A DNA stretch of 64,000 nt from Agapanthus africanus (lineage: Eukaryota > Streptophyta > Magnoliopsida > Asparagales > Amaryllidaceae), in contig JASDDO010000001.1 in the NCBI GenBank assembly GCA_030015575.1, forward strand, positions 514,905,772-514,969,771, given 5' to 3'. How positions within the stretch are numbered: position 1 is the stretch's first letter; every line of letters starts with the position of its first letter. Of this stretch, positions 58,008 to 64,000 are shown piece after piece. The translations under genes were made by a program, and so were the position numbers. The notes beneath the pieces are model-generated. The model had not been told where the DNA came from, made no database searches, and was given only the letters and a program-made list of their open reading frames with translations.

Positions 58008-58893
58008 TGGCTTCCAACTGCACCAGCTGCAACAACAACTCCCACTCCGTCCTCGCCGGAGGAGTGACCTATGGGCCCCAAGCGGCCTCTATTTTCGCAA
58101 TGCCGGAGGAACAGGTGACGCAAGCCACCACTGGGCTGTTCTTTGGGACCGTGATCCCACCGACAAGCTTCAACGCTCCAGTGCCGTCCCACGGAGCTCC
58201 AAAGAAGTCGGTCTTCGATTGGTTTACAACTACCATGACCCCTCTTAACGGGTTGTCCAATTCCAGCGCCTCGGTCTTCGATAGGCTGAACATGAGCTCC
58301 AGTAGGCCTGTAAAGAAACCTGCAATACCCGAAGGAGTTATCCCGAAGCGGATATCCATTCCAGTTCCAGTAAACAAAGTCATCAGAGGGGCTTCTCCGG
58401 CTAAGGGGTCGGTCTTTGCAAGACTGGACATCTCAACTCCCGCTCCAGGCGAAGTCACCAAAGCCGCTACCCCTACTTGAAAGTCTGCCTTTGACAGGTT
58501 GACCATCCCTCTTAACGGACGTCAGTCTTTGACAGGCTGACACCAACAGCGGTCTCTCATTAAAGCATGAAGCACGATGCAGCTACCCCAACAGCAGAGA
58601 TGATCCCAGCCGCTCGACGTCGCCACTGGCACCGAGTGAGGAAAGCTGGGGGCAGTTCCCCTTCTGGACTTACCCCACCAGCTCTAACGATGGAAGTTGA
58701 TACTGTTGTTCCAACTGGGAACGGCTTTGAGCCGCTCAAGAAAAGGCGCAAGAACCCTCCAACTGCCATATTGAAAAGAACTCCTCCACCTGTAGAGGAT
58801 GCTACAAAGGAAAAGCTAGAGCAACCCTCTCAGTGGCTGCCCTCCAAAATTCACAGGGTCTGGCGAAGAGTCCAAGACTCTGTGATTAACTAA
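58008..58893 (+). pseudogene. N-terminal ORF of the second Tat copy
   Basis: Frame 57833-58480 then 58567-58893. The likely start is the Met before ASNCTSCNNNSHS (58008), the first one shared with C; the 57833 start lies before the primer site. SVFxRL words are KKSVFDWF (decayed), SASVFDRL and KGSVFARL. The basic RRRHWHRVRKAGG stretch is kept. A stop near 58480 and a stop at 58891 break it. Confidence 0.7.
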
Positions 58894-59175
58894 GACTACT
58901 CCCGCCAACCAAAGAAAATAAAAGTTCGGCAAGAGAAGGACCATCATGTTGTACCACAAAAGGTATCATCTACTTGGGTACCCGCTGCAACGCCCCCCTC
59001 AACTTCGACCGCCCACAAAAGAAGAAGGCCGGAGAAAATCTCCGTGTCCACGACAAAGCTCAGAGGCACTGAATCCAAACGCCCCAAGTCTAGAGGCATG
59101 GTGGTGCATACCATTTACATGGATTCCGGGAAAGAGGATAGCAGAATCTCCATGGGCCATCGACCACTCACACGG

Positions 59176-60169
59176 TCAGTAACTAAGGCTCAGGAGCAAC
59201 AACAACAAAAGCTCTAAGAGATACTGACAGCCATGACCGCACTCACTGGGCCAAAAGAAAGCCGGAAACATCGTCGGAGCAGCATCAGGAACAAGAAACT
59301 GATGCCGAATTCCTCCGAAGAATGCTCGAGAGGAAAGACAAAGAGGCCGCGGAACAAGCGGCCAACATAAAACAAATGACGCTTTTATTCCAAGATATGG
59401 TCGGAATGATGATACAGTCGGATCCTCCAGCTGAAGACCCTCCGATTGTCCTTGAAGAAGACAGAGGGGAGACATCTCTAAAGCCGCCCTTGATGACTAT
59501 ATAGCTCAACAGATACGAGCTCATCAGGCGAGCGAAGCGGCTGGCCAAATCGTCAAGACTAGACGACCCTATCCGGGTTGGTACGACCAAATAAAGTACC
59601 CGCCGGGATACACGATCCCTAAGTTCTACGTGTATAAAGGGACGGGTAATCCACACCAGCACGTTGCTCAATTCAGAGCCCTGTGCGGTAATACTGGGGG
59701 TGACGACAAACTGCTGCTTCGCCAGTTTGTTGGCAGCTTGGCGGAGACAGCATTCGAATGGTATTCAGAGCTTCCCAACGACTTCGCCAGAAATTTTACG
59801 GAGATGGAATTGCTATTCACCCAGCGTTTCGCAAGCGCTAGCGAACGCACCCCAATCACGGCATTGATCGATGCCAGGGTGAAGCCTGGAGAAACATGGG
59901 TTCAGTTTGCAATCCGGTGGCGGAACCTATGGTCGAAATGCGAACAACGCATCGAAGAAGCTCCTGCAGTAGGCATGTTCGTGGGGACCCTCAATCCGCA
60001 GGCGACCATATCCCAGTTTATGATATTTTTCAAGCCGACTACCTTCCAGGCCTTGATTGACAAGCTGGCCCAAATGGATCAAATGGGCCATAGACCGTCT
60101 TCCTCGAAAATGGAGCCTCGAAACGAAAAGGGAAAAGGGAAAGCGACCTTCGTCACCAATGCTCAGTAA
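59176..60169 (+). pseudogene. Gag of the second Tat copy
   Basis: From about 59176 the reading region matches C gag: EQQQQKL, FLRRMLERKDKEAAEQ (59322-59504), then a frameshift near 59475, then the capsid fold in 59630-60169 (NPHQHVAQFRALCGNTGGDD, FEWYSELPND, WVQFAIRWRNLWSKC, FQALIDKLAQMDQMG). It ends at a TAA where C reads on. Role as for C gag. Confidence 0.78.
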
Positions 60170-60289
60170 CAGCCCAGCGGCCCAAAACCAGCTGATCGCC
60201 AAAACGATAGACAGCGATTCTTCAACGAGAAGCTAAAACGCCCTTATTCGTTTCCCCGGGATAAAACGAGGAGACTATTCGAACTGGCA

Positions 60290-62620
60290 GTGCGTAACAG
60301 GCTCATCAATCTGCCAGATCCAAGACGTCCACTGCAGCCGGGCGACGCCAACAATCCTAATTACTACCCCTACCACCGAGCAGTAAGCCATCCAATCAAA
60401 GATTGCTTCGTATTCAAAGGCTGGATTGAGGACCAATACCAACAGGGCAAATTCGCGCTGTCTGAGAATTGGAAGGTAAGCCCGCCCCAGCCACACGCTC
60501 CTAAAAAGGTGGACACGCCGGGGGCATCGTGCTCTTTTATAGAAGAAGCACCATGGGAGGTCGCTTTTTCAGCCAAAACGAAAAGAATGCTGAAAGATCT
60601 CCAAGCATGTCCGGCGATTAGATGGAAGAGCCCGTTGGAACCCGAGATCATTAAGGGGATGCTGAAGCCGCGCCCAACGCTGAAAGTTGGTGAAGGTGGA
60701 CAAAACGTTCAGGCCAGACCTCCAAAGTCTTTAAAGAAAAAGAAGAAGGCCAAGAAGTCCGTCCAACCCGAAGACAGCCATACAGGTCTGCAGAAATATA
60801 TCGATGCACTGGAAGAATATAACCAGAAGGCTCGGAGCCCAATCACGTTGGATGAATTCTTTAAGCATGTTCTTGAGAATGAAGCCGATGATGCTAATGA
60901 AGGAGACAATTCTTCAAAAGCGCCCGAGGATTACGTGGCAAGCTGCCACATGATCTCTCACTCATCAATAAATGGCAAAGAAGCTCCCGATGCAGAGAAA
61001 CTGGGGGCAGATCCAGAACCGGAACCAAAATCCCTAGAGCCATCGGACGAATTAATTGACAGACTGCTGAGCGAAGCTCTTCAGAAAATCTAATCTGACC
61101 GAGAACATGAAACGGCCATATATGAAAGGACTAAACGTTGGCGTCGCATTAAAGAAGCTCCGGTATTGAGAAGTCATAGAGTACCCCAACTGGATAGAAG
61201 TATTTCTGCCGCCAGCAAAAGCAAGTTTAAGACAAGGAAGCAGTTCGCCAAATCCCTGTCGATGAGAATGAAGTTGCCACCTTTCAAAGAAGACACTTCA
61301 GAAAATACGTTCCCTGACGAACTAGATGCACATCCAAACTACTGCTTATACCATCGAAGGATCACACACCCTACCGAAGAATGCATGGCCTTTAAAAATT
61401 GGTGGCATGGATACGTTGCTCATCGATAGCATTTCAAGCGGATGAAGCGCAAAACTCGTCGAGAGCACAGAAGCACGACAGAGGAGCGCAAAAGAACTGT
61501 CGGCAGCTGTCACATGGTTAATTCCGGTGAATCGCAAGTCCTCACCTTCGGGAGCGATTCTGATGAAGAAATAGCCATTGGCCCTCTCTTCAAGGAATCC
61601 ATCTCCGAAACAGAAGAAGTGAAGACCTGTAAGAACATTCAGCTGCGTAATCGCACATTACCCGAAAAGAATCTCGGACCCACAAGCAAGGGAGCGAACA
61701 AAAAAGATAAGGGGAAAGAAAAAGTCCCTGAAGATATCGCCCTCAATGACCGAGTCGTCGAAGAGCTGGCAGCCAAGAACCCGCCAAAGAAAAACAAGGT
61801 GGATTACAACGTTCCGGCACACCTGAGGAAGATACCCTCGCAGCTAAGCATTCTTGATGCCCTTATACTATCTAAAGAGGTGAGAGATTCGTTGATCAAG
61901 GCACTACAAGAGCCCGAGCAGTTTCAAGCCTTTCTTGCCGAAGAAAAGATGAAGGACGAGCTGGAAGAAGTGCACACAGCTGACATCACTTTTGGCGATG
62001 AAGATCTCCTCCTCAGAACATGCGAGCATAACCGTCCCCTCTATGTCTCTGGGTATTGCCATGACATCAAGATGGGGTAGATCCTAGTTGACAACGGGTC
62101 CTCTGTCAATCTCCTAAATGTGAAGGTGCTAAAAGAAATCTGCATGAGCTTCCAGCACCTCGCTCGGGATAAAATCACCATCTCCGGGTTTGACTCCCAG
62201 TCATCACGGACGCTCGGGTCTGTGATACTGACGTTACGCTTTGGGCTGCTCATCACTGACATCAAATTTCTTGTCATTGACGCCAAGACTTGCTACAACG
62301 GTTTGCTCGGCAGGCCTTAGTTACATGAGTACAAAATCATCCCTTCTACACAACATCGGTGTATGAAGTACTTCAAAGATGGTCTCGAATATACCGTGAC
62401 GGGGGAACTGAACCCATTCTCCGTAAATGAAGTCCGCAAGTATGAAGACACAAAGTACTTTCTGCCAGACTTTGAAGATACGGAAAGATGCCATAAACCA
62501 GAGAATAAGCAAAAAAACTATCACTACTATTCTGGTCTTTGGGAGCGATACCGAGGAGGAGGAATAAATAGTCTATTCAGGACCGCCCCAATGCAACAAA
62601 CAGGGACCGTCTATCCCTAT
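60290..62620 (+). pseudogene. Zinc knuckles and protease of the second Tat copy
   Basis: One frame with in-frame stops near 61091, 61427, 62078 and 62318. It has a first knuckle (YYPYHRAVSHPIKDC; first Cys lost), WIEDQYQQGKFALSENW, KKKKKAKK, a second knuckle YCLYHRRITHPTEEC, FGSDSDEE, the protease ILVDNGSSVNLL (about 62088) and GLLGRP (about 62310). The 62318 stop stands where C has Trp, and most stops fit single transitions. The frame shifts between about 62500 and 62620. Confidence 0.8.
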
Positions 62621-62621
62621 T

Positions 62622-63559
62622 TTGGTCTTTGGTAGTGACTCTGAAGATGAGATCAACGCAGTATTCTTGGTCCGTCCATCAGCACAGGCCTTCGCCGGAG
62701 ATGATCTGAATTTGCAAATCGCTATGGTTCCATGGCAGCACTACAAAGAGCTCGACGCACTTGATACCTATAGTGTGCAAGAACTGCTGACGTTCTACAT
62801 CTCTCCCAGGCGGAAAGATGAAAAGATGATCCTCTTTTATCGATCCGCGGAAACCAAAGTGGAGAAAGAAATTTGGCCTGGTGCCGATTCTACGCTCGAC
62901 AAGCTCCAGCCCATCCGTCCGCCCAGATATTACACAGAAGGATTAAAAAGGCTGTTGAGGCGCCAAGGCGTACCCTTCAAACAAACCGCTCGACAAGCTC
63001 AGTTCTACAACAGGATCTGGAACGTCCCCGGAACTCGGCGAAAATTGCCCAATGGGAGAATAGAAACGATCGGGTTTGGATATGTTCAATCCAAGAAACG
63101 GGAGCGATTCCATGGCTGCTACGTTATACATGATTTCGATGAAGAAGGAGATGCTCTGTTAGAAGACACTGCAATTAAACCAAAACGAGATCCCACTGTA
63201 AAAATGCCAAGTCCGTCGTTTGAAGAACAGATGGACAAGGTAATAAGGGAAGCGGGTCAAAAGGCCCGGGATGACTACAACCGTGAAATGGCCATTTACG
63301 AGAAAGCCAGGACGCAGCGCCTCCTTCAGCAGGCTACGGAGAATGACGATGCCCTTCGTCGCCAGCCCGTCGTACAGAAGACCCGACGCGGAGGCAACAA
63401 CAAACTAAAGAATGGAAAAAACGTTCGACGGTGGCAAAGTGGGTCCAAGAAGCCACGCGATAGAGAATTGAGCAGCCGGGATCCGTCTCTTATAAAGAAG
63501 ATGGGTCGAACATATTCTTTTCCCCAAGACAAGACAAGGAAGATATTCGATCTTGTCAT
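62622..63559 (+). pseudogene. Protease-RT linker of the second Tat copy
   Basis: An open frame from 62622 (VFGSDSEDE) through HYKELDALDTYSVQEL, GLKRLLRRQGVPFKQTARQ, then across the place where E sits in C, RIETIGFGYV, RERFHGCYVIHDF and MGRTYSFPQDKTRKIFD. It is better kept than the same part of C. At 63560 a new element begins, so the 28 codons after it are not part of this gene. RT and all later genes lie outside the window. Confidence 0.75.
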
Positions 63560-64000
63560 TGTAGGGTTCCTAGGCACTCACAAGAGGTCTCACAAGGCAT
63601 CAACCATGCCATTTTCAAATTTTACGGGTGTCGAGAAAACCTAATACGGATCGTTGACTAGAGTTTAGGCGAAATACGAAACTAGTTAACAACTTAACTA
63701 AAGGAGAGAGGCTACAACCTTTGTAGATCCGGTTCTCCACTTCCTTAGCTCCATGTAGACGTCCTCTCGCTGTCCGTCTCGAATCCCGGACTCAAGCATC
63801 GTCTTCATCGGAGAAATGGGCGGGCAAGGTCGTCGGCTTCGTGCCGAAGATGATCTACGTCGAGGTTACACAAGATCAAGCTCCAATTTCACCAAGTTGC
63901 GAAAGTTGTGAAGTAAACACCCTATACTACTTGGCAAGAGGTAGAGGATGAAGAAATAGGAGGTGGGTTCACTTTAGAATTGGATTTCTCACTCAATTGC
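63560..64000 (+). mobile_element. Start of another insertion, probably an LTR
   Basis: Homology with C (33190 on) stops at 63559, and sequence starting TGTAGGGTTCCTAGG follows, with gtcat (63555-63559) as the possible target duplication. No coding sequence is seen to the window end. The family is not recognised. Confidence 0.5.

Larger units (their letters stand above)
57864..63559 (+). mobile_element. Second Tat internal region, directly after LTR2
   Basis: It starts with the primer-site region (57869-57886) and runs through the N-terminal ORF, gag, knuckles, protease and linker in the same order as 18335-23532 plus 32621-33190. It lacks E but is cut at 63560 by a new insertion. It is diverged from C at many sites, so this is not a recent duplication. 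Confidence 0.82.

Overview
The window looks like a block of nested LTR retrotransposons from a flowering-plant genome, of the kind found in pericentromeric heterochromatin. The evidence is the plant-type Ty3/gypsy lineages (Tat-like with a second RNase H; Tekay-like chromoviruses with a C-terminal chromodomain), 2-4 kb LTRs, an initiator-Met tRNA primer site, 5-bp target duplications and a plant mobile domain (PMD) gene. I found no ordinary host gene, rRNA, functional tRNA or CRISPR array. The species cannot be told from the sequence.

Layout, left to right. (1) 1-3407: leader and 5' LTR of a minus-strand non-coding (LARD-like) element, A'. (2) 3408-6026: minus-strand Tat LTR, B. (3) 6027-15986: element D, a decayed minus-strand Tekay-like chromovirus whose two LTRs are cut by Tat insertions. 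A plus-strand solo LTR, X (8479-11307), sits inside its integrase. (4) 15987-57863: a large plus-strand Tat element, C, with LTR1, gag, zinc knuckles, protease, RT, RNase H, second RNase H, a gutted integrase, a long repeat-rich 3' region, an antisense intron-bearing PMD gene (49756-54196), a polypurine tract and LTR2. C carries a nearly coding Tekay element, E (23538-32615), and a young non-coding element, A (38300-48447). (5) 57864-63559: LTR2 runs straight into a second Tat gag/protease region, so C and this copy form LTR-internal-LTR-internal. (6) 63560-64000: start of another insertion.

Order of events (inference): D is oldest. B and C cut into its LTRs and X into its integrase. E then inserted into C (its LTR ends differ by a few percent by eye), and A is youngest (about a dozen differences over 2232 bp). 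Only E has nearly intact coding capacity, broken by one frameshift in RT and by loss of most of its 5' LTR and its primer site.

The most unusual signals are structural. The Tat LTRs are built from abutting short inverted repeats. The Tat 3' region has an array of about sixteen units in which a central motif is kept while the flanking arms change yet mostly stay complementary. D has three intron-like insertions of 67-87 bp, each ending at a place that restores the frame seen uninterrupted in E. The antisense PMD gene has six GT-AG introns, a TATA box and a poly(A) signal of its own. The LTRs of X and D carry correctly spaced Pol III A and B boxes.
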